Source: Mastigamoeba balamuthi (taxonomy: Eukaryota > Evosea > Mastigamoebida > Mastigamoebidae). Taken from it: a stretch of 64,000 nt of DNA. The notes beneath the pieces were generated by a model. It ran no database searches. It had not been told where the DNA came from and saw nothing but the letters and a program-made list of their open reading frames with translations. The position numbers and the translations under genes are program-made. Location: the NCBI GenBank assembly GCA_902651635.1, contig CACRSC010000012.1:980944-1044943 (forward strand). The letters run 5' to 3'. Shown in pieces: positions 11,201 through 23,577 of this stretch (position 1 is the first letter of the stretch; every line of letters starts with the position of its first letter).

Positions 11201-14200
11201 ATGAAGGGCGCCAAGTCCGCGGGCTCCGCAGGGCCCGCCGCTCCCGCCGCCCCGCCCGCGCCCGTGCAGCCCGCCGTCCCCGCGGACCCGCTTGCCGAGG
11301 TCGAGTCGTGGCTGCTGGCGGGGCCCTCGTCCTCGGTCCAGCGCGCCTGCGAGTACCTCCTGGGCGCCCTGACGATGCCCCACACGCACCCGCCCGCGTC
11401 CCTGCTGGTCCTCTGCGCCGAGCGTGCCCTGGCCCTCGGCCTCATCCCCGAGTGCTCCAAGGTGCTCGCTGCGGCCCAGGCGGCGCTCGCGGCGCCCGGG
11501 GCCTCGTCCGGGGCGACCGGGGGGCAGGCGCTGTGCCGCGCGGCCATCGTGCGCGCGCAGCTCGAGACAGAGGCCCTGGCACGGTCGCTGATGGCGCAGC
11601 GCAATTCCGGCGAGGATATCGCGGATTTCCGCGCCATCGTGGAGCGGTCCCTGTCGTCCATCGCGGTCCTCATGCAGGGGCTCGAGGCTGCCTTCACGCC
11701 CCAGTCCACCAGGAAATCGCCGAGGTGGGACCGGGCTGGCTCCCTCCTGCTCCCGTCGCGTCGCTGTCCTCGCATTGGCTGATCAGCTCGCGCGCTGCGA
11801 GGGCCGCAGGGTGGGCGTGCTGGTCAACAACGTGGCGGTGCTGTGGTGGAGGATAGCGCGGCCGCTGATGAGCGCGGAGCACTGGGCTCTGCTGGTGCCC
11901 ACGCTGCACACGCTGGCGCGCGCCGTGGACGAGTCGTGCGAGGCCAACTTCTCGTTCCGCTGCCGCCTGCACATGCTGCTCGCGCGCTGCCTCGAGAGCT
12001 CCGACCAGCCCGCCGACGCCCTCCTCGCCGCTCAGCAGGCCTTCAACTGCGCCATCAAGCGTGCGACCCCCGCGACACTCGCACCGGGCCCGCGGTGCTG
12101 ATGATCCCCGCGCCCCGCGCAGTGAGGGAGGTGCCCCTGAGCACCGCGGTGGCACCGAGCAGCCAGACGGGGGCCGCATCGAAGGACGCCGCGGCTGCGG
12201 CGGCGGTCGCGCAGGCGTCGATTGCGGCGGGGTCCCCGACGGCATCCACCGCGTCGGCGACGCTGCGGGCAGAGGCGCTGCGACTGTACGTGCACGCGTC
12301 GCGGGGCAGCCCCGAGGCCGTCGCGAAGCTGCGGACGGACATCTTTGGGGGCGTGCAGTTCAAGGACCTTCGGCCCGTCTTCCTGGCGCAGTGTGTTCTC
12401 TCAGGCGTCTCGAGGGAGCAGAAGGCCGCGCAGGACACTAAGGAGGCGTTGGGCATGACCAAGGGCGACGACGCGCTCGTGGCCGAGGTCGCGTGGGCCG
12501 CGGTGCGCGCCGGCCTCCCCGCGATGGCCCGCGAGTGCCTCGGGCGCCTTGCGCTGAGCCGCGTTCCCAAGGCCCGCGCTCTCTCCGAGCTAGCCAACTG
12601 CGAGCTCCTCCTGCGGGAGGTCGCAGAGAAGGTGGCATCCCCCCTCATCCCACGCCGCTGGATTGCTGCCCTGTGCTGCTGCGACTGACTCGGTTCTTGC
12701 TGGGGGGAAAGAGAGAAGCGGTGCGGCCGGGCAGCTCGCGGTGCGTCGCGGGGGACGACAGCTCCGACGCGAAGGCCTTTCACAACGTGCTGTCGCAGCT
12801 GTCGAGCACGTTCGAGCTCTGCTGCCGCCAGCAGCAGCAGCAGCTCTCGGGGCGCCAGCGCGACGAGCACCCCAAGTGGGGCGCGCTCATCGAGCAGGCT
12901 GCGGCCCTGTCGTGGCGCGCGTCGCTGCCCATGTCCCGCGAGCACCACCGCACCGTAAAGAAGGTCCTCCAGCGCGCTGTGGCGTCCCTGACCGCCTGCG
13001 GCAGCGTAAACGCGCTCCTGTTCTCCCGCATCCACGCCGAACTGGCCCACTGCGAAGGTCGCAAGCCAATTGATTCGAGGAAACGCGCCTGAAGACCCAT
13101 CCCGCTCCCTTCACAGTGCGGGACGACATGCTGGCGCAGGCGTTGGTGCACGCGCAGAGAGCGATCGACCTGTGCCCCAAGGCGCCGTTCGCGGGAGAAC
13201 TCGTGGAGCTTGTGGCTCGGCTGCGACTGCGGATGAACATCTACGGCGACACGAGCATCTGCAGTCTGCTCGAGAGGGCGTACCTCGCGATTGAGCGCTC
13301 TCGCGAGCTCCGCAACATGCAGAAGGCCGCTGCGGGGTCCCGGGCGGCATCGGCATGCGTGCCACAGTCGGACTTCGCAAAGGAGCTGCTGTCCGAGGCC
13401 GCTAACGCCCTCGAGTCGGCTCCGCAAGGTGAACTAACTCCACCCCAAACTCAAATCCTCCACTCACTCCCTGGGCAGACCTGGGCCGGGAGAGGGCCAC
13501 GCTACTTCACTCGCTCTGCCTGGAGTCGGCGGCACTGGGCTTGCTCGCGGTGCTCGAGAGGGGATACCACATGTGGTGTTCTGCCAACTGGGAGAACGCC
13601 ACATTCACCGGCGCTGCGCGACTTGGCGCCGACATACACTACGCGTACGCCCGGGCGCTGCTCGCCCGCAAGAGTCGCGCTAGCGCCGACGGGAGCCGCA
13701 CCGCACGCGAAGGCTTCAGCGAAGACCAGGACAACGCTCTCCGAGCCGCGTACTGCGGGATGCGAGAAGCCCTGGCGTCAAAAGGTGATCTTCGCGTAAA
13801 CCACTCGCCTCGCAGAGTCTGAGGCACTCCTCGCAGACGTGGCGCTCGTGTCAAATGGAGTCGCTATCGTGTGGAACACGTCCCTTCCTCTGGTGCGAGC
13901 GGCCAAGTGGGACGCCGTGCGAGAAGGGCTACTCGAGTGCTTCAAGGCGATCGACGAGAGCGCGCACTTTGCTGCGACAGACGCTGAGTGCGCGGGGCTC
14001 GTCTCTGTGGCCCTTCTGCGGTCCGTGCTCGAGACGCAACGCGTCCGCGGGGTGGCTGAGCCGACTCTCAAGTCTTCGCTGAACGCCGCCGAGATGAAGA
14101 TCGCCGAGGACGTCACCCGGTTCGCTCTCAACACGAACCTGCCGCGCTCGGACAAGAAGGAGATGGTCGTCCTCTGGAACAAGGTACCGCAGGGTGCGAT

Positions 14201-17200
14201 CCGCACGGTGGACTCACACGGCAAACCGAACCAGCTACAGAGGATCAAGGGCACCCCAGGGGCGCTGCCGAAGCAGTGCGACGAGAGGACGCAGGCCCTG
14301 ATCGCTCTCGAGAACGTCTGCCTCGAGGTGACCGAGGGCAAGAAGAGGGAGGCGCTGGCCAGGTCGCTCGCCGTCCTCGAGGCCTCGCCGACCGACTCGG
14401 GCGACGTAGACCTCTTTGCCAAGGTCGCGGCCGAGGCCATCGCGCTGCGGGACTTCGAAGTTGCGTCGCGTGCCGCCGCAAAGGGCCTCTCGCTGGTCGA
14501 CCCCGCTCGCTGCTCCAGAGACCACGTGAGTCCTGTGTCAGTATACCGGGCTGGACTCATCAACCCGTGTGCAGCTGCGGTGGCTCGCAGTCTGCAAGTA
14601 CGCGCAGGGGCAGGCGGCGATGGGAGAGGCCGCGTCGGTTGAGCAGCCTGTGATCTCTGTGACAAACGCGCACTTGCTGTTGCAGAGCGCGGGCATATTC
14701 GCCGACGCCTGCCAGTACTCCGCGAGGTCCGGTGAGCTGGCGCTGCTGGAGCACGCCATCCGCCTGTTCTGGAACGTCTGCCTGGCCGTCTCCAAGTGCA
14801 CCCACATGCGCAAGTTCATCCGTGCGATGCTGCAGAGCGTCGTGGATTCTGCCGTGCGCGCATCGTGCACTCTGCACAACGTGCTCCTCCAGATGTACAA
14901 TCTGCTGCTCGAGTGCTACGAGAGCGAAGAGTAGGCAGTGCCTCTCCCTCATGCGGGCCCGACCCCCGGTTCCCCGCAACTGACGCCCCTGCGGTGGGCC
15001 GTGCGCAGGAACTTCGAGCAGGGGATGACGCTGATCGAGAACGCGTTCAAGAAGCTCCCCAAGTACCTGCACGGGCCGCTATGGAGGATCAAGATACAGT
15101 TCCTCTGCGGCGCGGGCTCGGACGCCATCTCTCCGGCTGCGCTGGGCATGACCAAGGAGAGCTCGCTGCTGCAGGCGCAGATGTACGTCACGCTGGCGCA
15201 GTCGAGCGCCAAGACGCAGGACCAGCAGCTGTGGTACGACAGGTCGCTCAAGATCCTCTCCAAGCACTCGCTCGCACGCGCAGAGGTGGCCCTCGAGTGC
15301 TCGGCGTGGATGGCCACCGTCGGCAAGCCCGTCAAGATGATCCGCTCTCTGCTGCGCGTTCGTGCTCGCGCCCTGGTGAGCTCGTTGCCTGACCGCTGCC
15401 CTCGCAGGACGCCTCCGTGCGAATAGGGATCCCGAAGACTACGACGCTGAGCTTGCAGCGGGTCTCGTCCGCGAGATCGACGATGTCGGCCACGATGTCG
15501 GCCACCCGGCTAAAGAAGGCGAGGCACAGTCCAGTGTGAGCGCAGTCGACTAACATCTGGGCGAAAAAACAGAAAGACAGCATGGACTCGTTCGTCAGCC
15601 TGTGGTCAGCAATCAAAGTGCGAGCCACACGGGCCCTCTCCCCTCGCTCTGATCAGCGCAATGCAGTCGACGCACGGAGGGCGAGCGTCAGAGTTGTCCC
15701 TTTCGGACTCGGAGACGGGATCCGCGCGCTCGGGGACAAGTCGGGAGGGCTTGCAGTACTGGTCTCTTCTATCGCAGCTGTCGTTCGGGTCCTATCTCGC
15801 ATCCAGTACGCAAGAGCAACAGACAGCGCCGCTCTTCTCACCTTAGGCGCAGACCAGGCAGCGGACAAGCTCCTGAGTGCGTTCGACAGCGTCATGAACG
15901 TCTGGCGGATACTCTTGGGCCAGTCGCTGCCCCTCAGGCTGACCGACTGGGCCTCTGTGACCTCGGAGTACCTGCTGGAGCAGATCCCCACGGTGTGCCC
16001 TCTGCACTACTTTCGCTGGTCGCTGACACGGCATCTTCTTGCAGGGGTCGGTGACGCAGGTGAACTTTCCCCAGGGGGGTGCTGTTCTGTGGCAGCTGCG
16101 CGGGATGCTGTACGAGCTGGCCACTAACGGGTACCACCTGCACTGCCTGCCGATACACCACTTCATCGACGTCCTGGCCTCCCAAGTCCTCTCGCGCGAG
16201 TGCTCGCCAGCACTTGTCGAGGCCATCGTGCGCTCCCAGCCCTCCTGCAGAGCTGTTTGACCGAGCATCGTACAGAGGAAGAGGAACGAGCTCGCCAAGT
16301 GCTTGCTCCTGGCCGACATGGGGATGTCCACCGAGTACGCCAGGGCCCGCGCCGCCATGGAGTCCCCGCTGCCATCTCCCGAGGTTGGCAGAGCCGTGCT
16401 GATCGCCCTTGTGCCGGACTGACCTCGCCGCGGCAGATCCTGTCGGAGCTAAAGGGAGAGAAGCGGGAGCGCGAGGCGTTGCTCCAACTTGCGGACAGCG
16501 TGGAGTCGAACCCATCGACGGCGAGGTCGAGCAGGCGCCCGATGACCCGGCAGGCGTTCTACTCGCGAAACCTCATCGCGGCCCTGGCACTCGGTCGCCA
16601 CTCGCGCGAGAGCAGACGTGCGCTGCAAGCTCTCTCCCCTCCCTCCCCATGTGCGTGCCGCGGAAGTCAACAAGTGGGCTCGCCCGCAGTGAGCAGCACC
16701 GTCTACGTCATCCCGCTAGAGGCCGCGCACAGCGCGACGACAGAGGAGGAGTGGGCAGAGACAGCGAGGCTCCTGATACGCGAGGGCCAGTACACGCCGG
16801 CCAAGTGGCTGCTGGGCGAGGCCCTGGCGCTGGCCAGCGACCAGGGGAACCGGCGCGTCTTCAGCGTCGTGTTCCACCTGCTGGCCGTCATCGCCGACTA
16901 CGAGCACTTCACCGACCACGCGCTGGAGCTCGAGCGCGAGGCCCAAGTCGAGGGCGGCACGCCCGAGTTCTGGCGCGACAGCGCGTCCCACGTCTCAGAG
17001 CTCGCAGTGCGGGGGCTGGCAGACGCCGGCGGGGACCCCCTGCTGGGCGCGAGGGAGGCCGAGAACGCGCTGGCGGAGGCGGAGAACAGCCTGTGCGGGG
17101 CTCCCCCCGGGGCGCTCAGAAGAATACAGCGGTGCAGGGCCGAGCTGCAGGTCTTCATCGCGGAGCGGCAGCAGACCATGCAGTTGGCCCAGCGCGCTGC

Positions 17201-17730
17201 ACGGCACTTCGTCGAGGGTGCGTTCTCTCCCACATCGCCCTCCGTGGCAGCCCCTACGACGGCTCAAGAGGGCGAGCACTGGCGCAGCTGCGAGCGACGA
17301 CGGGAAGCGGGTCGACGTCATCGAGCTGGCCGAGAGCGCCATGTGCTCGATGAAGACGTGCGCGGGGGCGCCGCTGCTGCTGTCGACCGCGCTGCGGTAC
17401 TCGCGGCTGCTGCGGCAGCAGGCCAGCACGTCGCCGCAGGAGGCCTTTGTGGAGTCGCTGCACCGCGCGCACGACGCGCTCGTGCAGGCGTGCGACACGG
17501 CCACCGCCACGCTGGCGAGCGCCGCGCCCCAGGGGGTGGCCTCTGCCAGCGGCGAGCTCTGCATCCCGATGGCCAAGCTCCTGGCCGCGGCGCACGTCGA
17601 GATGGGCGACGTCGAGTGCGAGCTGTGGAGGCTCGGGGGCGGGATGAAGCGGCAGGAGAGCCAGCTGGACCCCGTGCAGCGGTACCTCGAGCAGGCCGAG
17701 AGGCCGACGGTGCCCACCGGCCTTCTGTGA
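11201..17730 (+). CDS. CFAP46: CFAP46-like central-apparatus TPR protein
   Basis: Predicted subunit of the C1d projection of the axonemal central pair, needed for regulated flagellar beating. ATG 11201 (MKGAKSAGSAGPAAPAAP), TGA 17728-17730, with some fifteen introns. I estimate about 1,850 residues, shorter than animal CFAP46. After an Ala/Pro N-terminus come helical TPR-like repeats. Family-typical stretches include SLLVLCAERALALGLIPECS, VGVLVNNVAVLWWRIARPL, NFSFRCRLHMLLARCLESS, RLFWNVCLAVSKCTHMRKFI and MYVTLAQSSAKTQDQQLWYD. Later exons keep the same helical style (ARLLIREGQYTPAKWLLGEA). Several exon borders are uncertain because GC-rich DNA leaves other frames open. If correct, the organism builds a motile flagellum with a central pair. 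The 3' end is only 65 bp from the stop of the convergent UBL gene. Confidence 0.8.
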
Positions 17731-17795
17731 GGCGTGCGCACCGCACCGAGCCGGCGACACCCGCGAGAGCAGTAGCACATACACACAGATGCGAA

Positions 17796-18630
17796 TTAGC
17801 GTTCCCCGTGGTTGCGGAACATGCGGCAGCCGAGTGCGCAGGAGCATATGATGCATGCGAGCGAGGACCCGATGCCGATGACGATGAGGATGGCCATGCC
17901 CAGAGCGTTCTCCTCCCTGCTCGCCGCGATGACGCCGAAGATCTCCCCCGGCAGCGACAGCACGCACAGGGCGGCCCACCCCAGCAGCAGGGCGGCGCCG
18001 AAGAGCCTGCAGCCGCTCTCCGGCCTGCTCCTCCTGCCGGGCGAGTCCGTGTCCGGGTCCTCGGAGCCGGGCACAGCGCACGGGTAGACCACAGCAGACC
18101 CCACCACGGGCACACTCGCGATGGCGTATCCTGGTGGAACAGCGGCCACCTGCATCTGCATCTGCATCTGCGCGGCCTGCTGCTGCGGCAGTGGCAGCAG
18201 GGGCACCGCCTGCGACGTCGGCGGCTGCGCGACTGCCGGGCGCGTCAGTCGGCTTGCCTGTTGGAGGGCCCACGAATCACAGAGGAAGTGCGGAATTTGT
18301 TGGAAAGATACCGCAGTAGTACTGCTGCTGCGGCTGCTGCTGCGACGGATCTTGGTAGGCCGGCGGCGGCTGCAGCAGCGCCGCACATGTGTTGTCCGAG
18401 GGGGCGACGGGCACGACCGTGATCGACGAGTCCTTGGAGACGCCGTAGTCCGAGATGGGCACCGTGTCGTCGCCGAGTATGCGGCCAGCGAAGACGAGGC
18501 GCGGCGCGGGCCCCGGCTCGATGGGCGACAGGGCGCTGCTCAGCTGCGCGCGCGCGCTGCCCAGGGGGGCGGACGGGTCCACCTCGACCGGCACCGCGCG
18601 GTCGGGGCCGAGGACGAAAAAAACGCGCAT
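17796..18630 (-). CDS. Ubiquitin-like domain protein with two C-terminal TM segments
   Basis: Two exons. ATG 18630 (MRVFFVLGPDRAVPVEVDPS), intron about 18245-18310, stop TAA at 17796. Residues 1-75 look like a ubiquitin-like beta-grasp, including RLVFAGRILGDDTVPISDYG, which matches the RLIFAGKQLEDGRTLSDYN region of ubiquitin. A Pro/Gln-rich linker with YQDPSQQQPQQQ and a MQMQMQ run follows. Two hydrophobic helices come next: LFGAALLLGWAALCVLSLPG and MAILIVIGIGSSLACIICSC. The tail is short (RMFRNHGER). The plan recalls TMUB/HERPUD-type ER proteins that couple UBL domains to degradation machinery, but order and sequence differ, so no ortholog is claimed. There is no Gly-Gly end, so it is not a conjugated modifier. 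It converges with CFAP46. Confidence 0.72.
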
Positions 18631-18950
18631 CGGGCGCTCGAGTGTGCGCAAAAACCCGGTGATCAGATACGCAGGGGAAAAAGTTGTGCAGCGAGCGTGA
18701 TCTTTCCAGATTCAGGGAGCCGAATTGGGGCTGGGCCCCCTCCCCCCGGACACCCGCAGAAATCGCAGGCACCCGGATCTAGGCCCACTTGCACCCCCCT
18801 CCCCCCTGCGGCTCGAGATCGCTTGCCAAGCCTTGGGGCGGTGACGTGTTATGCTACCTGTTGCTCAGTTGTGTAGGGAAAGTACAAAAAACCCCCATGT
18901 GTGGGTTGCTCTGTGCCCTGCGTGGACCGGGCCCAGAGGTGTGTGCTAGC

Positions 18951-21900
18951 CTAGTCTTGCGTGCGGGCGACGGCGGTGCTGCCGGCCGTCTCCTTCAGCT
19001 GCGTGTCGGCCATCGGGGCGCTCTTCGATCCCCCACGCGCAGCCGAGGTGTTCTCCTTCTCTCGCGTCGCCTGCTCCCCGGCGTCCGCGTCCTCGGACAG
19101 CGATTCCCGCACCTCCGCCAGCGCGCTGACGATCGCGTCGAACGCTGCAGGGGCACTGTTAGCCGTGCCTGCAGCCCCGGGGCCACGGGGGAGGCGGCGT
19201 ACTCGGTCTGGCGCTTGCGTCCGGCGCCCAGCAGCTTGTGATGAGGTCTGTGACGGGCAGCTTGGACGGAAGCGGCGGCCTGTTGCCCTCGACAACGTGC
19301 TTGGTGAGCACTGCAGCGAGCCACGGTTAGCTGGGTTGCTCCGGTCCGGCTGGCGTTGGCGCGAGGTGAGCGGCGCACGATACGAGCTCGTGAAGTTCAG
19401 CTCGGAGAACGGCTCCGTCTCGTACCACAGCGCGTACGCCATGACTGCAAAACTGGCGAGGCGTCCCCGCGGGGTTTCAGATTCGCTTGCTTCGCGCGTG
19501 CGCGCAGCGCAGTCTTACCTGTAGACGTCCGCCGACTTGTCGTATTGCGTGGACCCCGACAGAACCTCGGGAGCCTGCCGGTGCCGCTGGCGTTGAGCTG
19601 CGAGGAAGCCATGAGTGACACGCACGCAGTATATGGGAGTTCCGATGCCTCTGGTCATCTTCATCGACTGGTTGTCCGCCGAGACCGCGCGCGACGTCCC
19701 GAAGTCGCCAATCCTGCAGCACTCTGCGATCAGTACCCCCTCTGGGTCGGCTGGGCGGCGAGCAGATCGCACTTGCAGACGATCTGGCACTTTGTCGAGA
19801 GCGCGAGCACGAGCACGTTGTCCGGCTTGAGGTCTCGGTGCAGGATGTTGGACTGGTGCAGGAACTTCATCCCTGCGAGCAGCGCAACCGCCAGTGGTCA
19901 GTGACGACGGGAGGACGGAGCGGACCGCTGGCGACGTTGGAGGACACGAGGAGCTTGTACTGCGTCGAGAGGTTGTACTTGCGCATGATCGCGGTCAGGC
20001 TGCCGTTCTCGATGTACTCGGTGACAAGGCAGACCTGCGACGACGTGATGGCGGCCCCGAAGAACCCCACGATGTACGGCGACCTGATGCACTCCATCAC
20101 CTCGATCTCCCTCAACAGCTCCTTGGCGTTGAGGTCGCCCGCGTTCCTCAGCTGCGCCGTGTCAGCTTCTGCAGCGAGCAGGAGGGGATAGAGAGAAGAG
20201 GGAGGAATACGCGCCTGCTTGATGGCAACGGTGTTTCCTCGCCAGGTGCCCCGGAAGACAGTGCCGAAGCTGCCCTCCCCCACCAGTGTGCCGACTTCGA
20301 GCTCGTCGACATCGATGCGCGTGCTCAGCTTCGTCTCCGCCTTGACGGTCACCACGGCGTACTCCTTTCTCCTCGACCCGCCGTGCTTGTCTACAAGAAG
20401 CCCGGTCGGACTCAACGCAACTTTCGCGTGCCCCTGACCCCTGTGGGCTTACATGTGCACAGCACCGCAGCCGTTGTGTTGACTCTCGTTGTACAATTGA
20501 TCGTGATGCCGAGTGCTATCAGCACTCCGTGTCCCTGCGAATCGTCAGACTGAGACTCGCCGTGAACCCCCCCCCAGGAGCGCAGGCTCACGGGTTTCAC
20601 TGCGCTCTCGGCAGGAGATGCCGTCATGGTGAACTTGTTGCTTGTGGGCAGCTCGACCCTGAAGTTCAGGGTCTTGTCGCAGTGGTTCAGGATCGATACA
20701 GTCTGGTGCAGCGGCACCCCGACATCGGCCTGCGTTCCCTCCGAGTTGTACGACACGGTCCCCGGGTCGACGGTCCAGTTCTCCTGGGCAAGCCTGCATA
20801 TGCGGCGTTCTCGTAAGGATTGCATGAGGGGGAATCGGGCTCCCCGAGGTCGCACGTGTATCCAGCGTAGCAGGCCGAGAGGTCCTTTGGCGTGTCAGAG
20901 ATGCTGTTGAAAGCGAGCGGCATGCGCCCGTGGGACAACGCGGGAGATGCGCTCTGGGCCACGCCCTCGCTCTGCCCCTCCATCTGGACGTCCCTCCTGC
21001 CCGACTTGCTCCTGTCGGTCGGCCAGGTCAGCTGGTCGTTCGGCGGCCGGGTAGGCGCGCTTGCACGAACCGCTTGAGGCAGAAGAGGCCGCAGACAGTC
21101 GCGCAGCCGATCGCGATCATGGCTGTGCCTCCGACGCCGACGGAGACACCAACGGCGAGGGCGACCGTGTCGCTCTTGCTCGGCTCGACGCAGACGCCCT
21201 CCGCAGAAAGCTCCCGTCCCTCCGGGCATCGCCGGCACCCCACGGCCCTGTTCGCACTCAGCCACGACCCCGCCGGGCAGGACAGGCACTCGCCAGTGGC
21301 CGCGGAGCAGTTTCCGCAGCTGGTGCAAGTGGTGCACACGCCGCTGACCGCGTACGTCCCCAACGGGCACCTGACGCAGAAGCCCCTCGACGCGTGGGCC
21401 ACCGACCCCGGCGGGCACGCGCTGCACTGCGTCGCGCCGGTGGCGTTGCTGTAGTTGCCCGCCGGGCACGGCGTGCACGGGGAGATGCCCGTCGGCGAGT
21501 ACGAGCCCGCGGGGCAGCAGTCCGGAGAGGCACTGACGTCGCACGACGTCGGAGCGCCCGCGTCGTCCGCAGCGCTGAGGCACGTGTCGCTCAAGAGGCA
21601 GTGCTGCAGCGAGACGTTGGGCGCTCTCCCGGCGACGTGCGTCCCCTCCATGTTCCTGCGATTGCCACGCCACCGTCGTTGGCAACTCGCAAGCGAAAGC
21701 GAGGGAGGGGAGGTCCACCCAGCCCGCACAGCGTTTGCAGGTATCTGAGGGGGCCCAGGGGCGGTATTGTGCCCGTGATGGGGTTGTGCGACAGGTCGCT
21801 GCACGGGGCGTCTCGGAGGGTCAGTATGGCCCGCGTGCGGGACGTGTGGGGAGCTCTGACAGGTATTGCAGGCTGCTGGTCGCCTGAAACGCTGGCAGCT

Positions 21901-22832
21901 GCCCGCTGACGGCGTTGCCCGACAGGTCGCTGCGGAGGAGGGCACGGGTAAGCTTGGCGGGCCCTGGGAGGAGGAGGCGGGAGGCGCACAGGTGCACGAG
22001 GCTGTCCACCAGGGGAGGCACAGTGCCCGTCAGCATGTTGCCCGCCAGGTATCTGCTCGGCTGGGTCAGGCGCGGAGTGGTGGCCCGGGCTGCCAGTGGT
22101 GGTGGCACGGCGGGCGCAGGCAGCGCACAGGTACTGTATCTGGTCGACTATCTTGGCCCCGTCGGGCCGCGTGAAGGACAGGCTCCCCGTCAGCCTGTTC
22201 CCCCGCAGGTCTCTGCCACCCGCGGGGGAGGTGAATGGGTGGGAAAGGCCAAGGGAAGGGTCACTACAACGGCGGAGAAATGCCCAACCGACACGGCACT
22301 GCTGGCAGCGCACATGTACGTCGCCGACGCGGGGATCGTTGGCAGCGCTGCGCTGACGTTCATCCCCGAGAGGTCCCTGGCCACGCAACGGAGGGAGGGG
22401 GGTCAGGGGGGCAGGCGAAGGCCAGCTGGGGGGCAGCGCACAGCCTCTTGAGCATGCAGAGGTTGTTGGGGCTGAGGGCCAGGGCCAGGCGGTCGCCCGG
22501 GCCGCTGCTGCAGTTGCACTCCGGGTCCACTGGGCAGCACGTCGTCCGCACGCCAGCCGCCCTCGCCAGCGGGCAGACGTCGCGCAGGCCCGGGCTCGGC
22601 GACGGCGACGACCCGGCCTGGGCGCAGCACCCGGCGATCCCGACTGCGCAACGGGCGTTGGCGCTTTTTCGAGCCAAAAACCGAGAGAGACACGGCAGGC
22701 GGAGAGGGGCGGCGGGTCCGAGATTGCAGGGGGCCGGGGAGGAAAACGAAAACCACACAAAAGAGAACACAGGAGGCGGGTGGAATCGGAGGGCGCACGG
22801 CAGGCGAGGAGGAGGAGGGCGGTGAGGGCCAT
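18951..22832 (-). CDS. LRR / Cys-rich receptor-like TKL kinase (Entamoeba TMK-type plan)
   Basis: Single-pass receptor kinase. ATG 22832 with signal peptide MALTALLLLAC, many introns, stop TAG 18951-18953. The cysteine-rich N-cap (RTTCCPVDPECNCSSGPGD) precedes LRRs, about one per exon: DLSGMNVSAALPTIP, DLRGNRLTGSLSF, YLAGNMLTGTVPP, DLSGNAVSGQLPAF, DLSHNPITGTIPP. A GCC2/GCC3-like region follows (CPAGSYSPTGISPCTPCPAG). The TM segment is TVALAVGVSVGVGGTAMIAI. An MSP-like beta domain comes next (TVSILNHCDKTLNFRVELPT). The TKL kinase then has GEGSFGTVFRG, VAIK, LHRDLKPDN, DFGTSR, GIGTPIY and APEVL, with all catalytic residues present. The motif MTRGIGTPIY is close to that of Entamoeba transmembrane kinases. 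The C-terminal tail is Ser/Glu-rich. The ligand is unknown. A GATATTT word lies 92 bp upstream. Confidence 0.85.
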
Positions 22833-23443
22833 CGCAGGGCACGCGCGCGTGTGGTGGTAGCGCTAAAGCGGAGGCGGCGAGGAAGAAGGGCGAGGAGGAA
22901 GACCGGAGAAAAATACAGTCGGAGATATTTGCGATTACCGCGCCAACAAGAGTAATCAGGGCGCGATCACGTGGCAGCGATCCGGAACCCCCTGTGGCGT
23001 CCTCGGTGGGCCCGCCAATCTGGAGGAGTGGGCCCCGCTGATTTCTGTGTCGTCGTCCAGGGTATTCCCGGTCCAGCCAGGAGGTATCTCGAGAGGTGAT
23101 ATTATCGGTTTGATGATCAGGGACCACTAGTGATAAAATCGTTATCGCCACGTCGGCACCCCCCGAGAAACGTGCAGTCGGCAGGAAAAGGAGAGAATGC
23201 CGGCAGCTCCAGCCCTCGACGCCGGGCAGAGGGGCGCACAGATTGTGCTCGGGGGCCAGGGGTCCCGTCTTGTCGCCGCCGCCGGTGGCCCAGGCTGGAT
23301 TGCCCCTATCTTAGCGCTTTTCTCTGCTGTGCAGAAATCACTTGCGTAGTGATTCACCCCTGCAGCTTTTTGCACATTACTGCACAGAAGTGCTCATTCC
23401 ACAACAAAACCCACAGGCACCACACCCCACCCCACCCCACATA
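22833..23443. promoter_or_regulatory. Divergent promoter region (receptor kinase / PFL-AE)
   Basis: The 611 bases between two divergent starts contain no convincing gene. GATATTT at 22924-22930 lies near the kinase start; GATATTATC lies at 23098-23106. A CCACCCC-type tract and ACACCCCACCCC run precede the PFL-AE start. Confidence 0.4.
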
Positions 23444-23542
23444 ATGTCCGCCTCTATCCGGGCCCACGTCGACCTCGCCCCGCTCTCCCCGCTCTGCGGC
23501 AACGCCAACGCGCGCTCGCCGTGCCACGCCGAGTGCCGCGTG

Positions 23543-23577
<35 letters not shown>

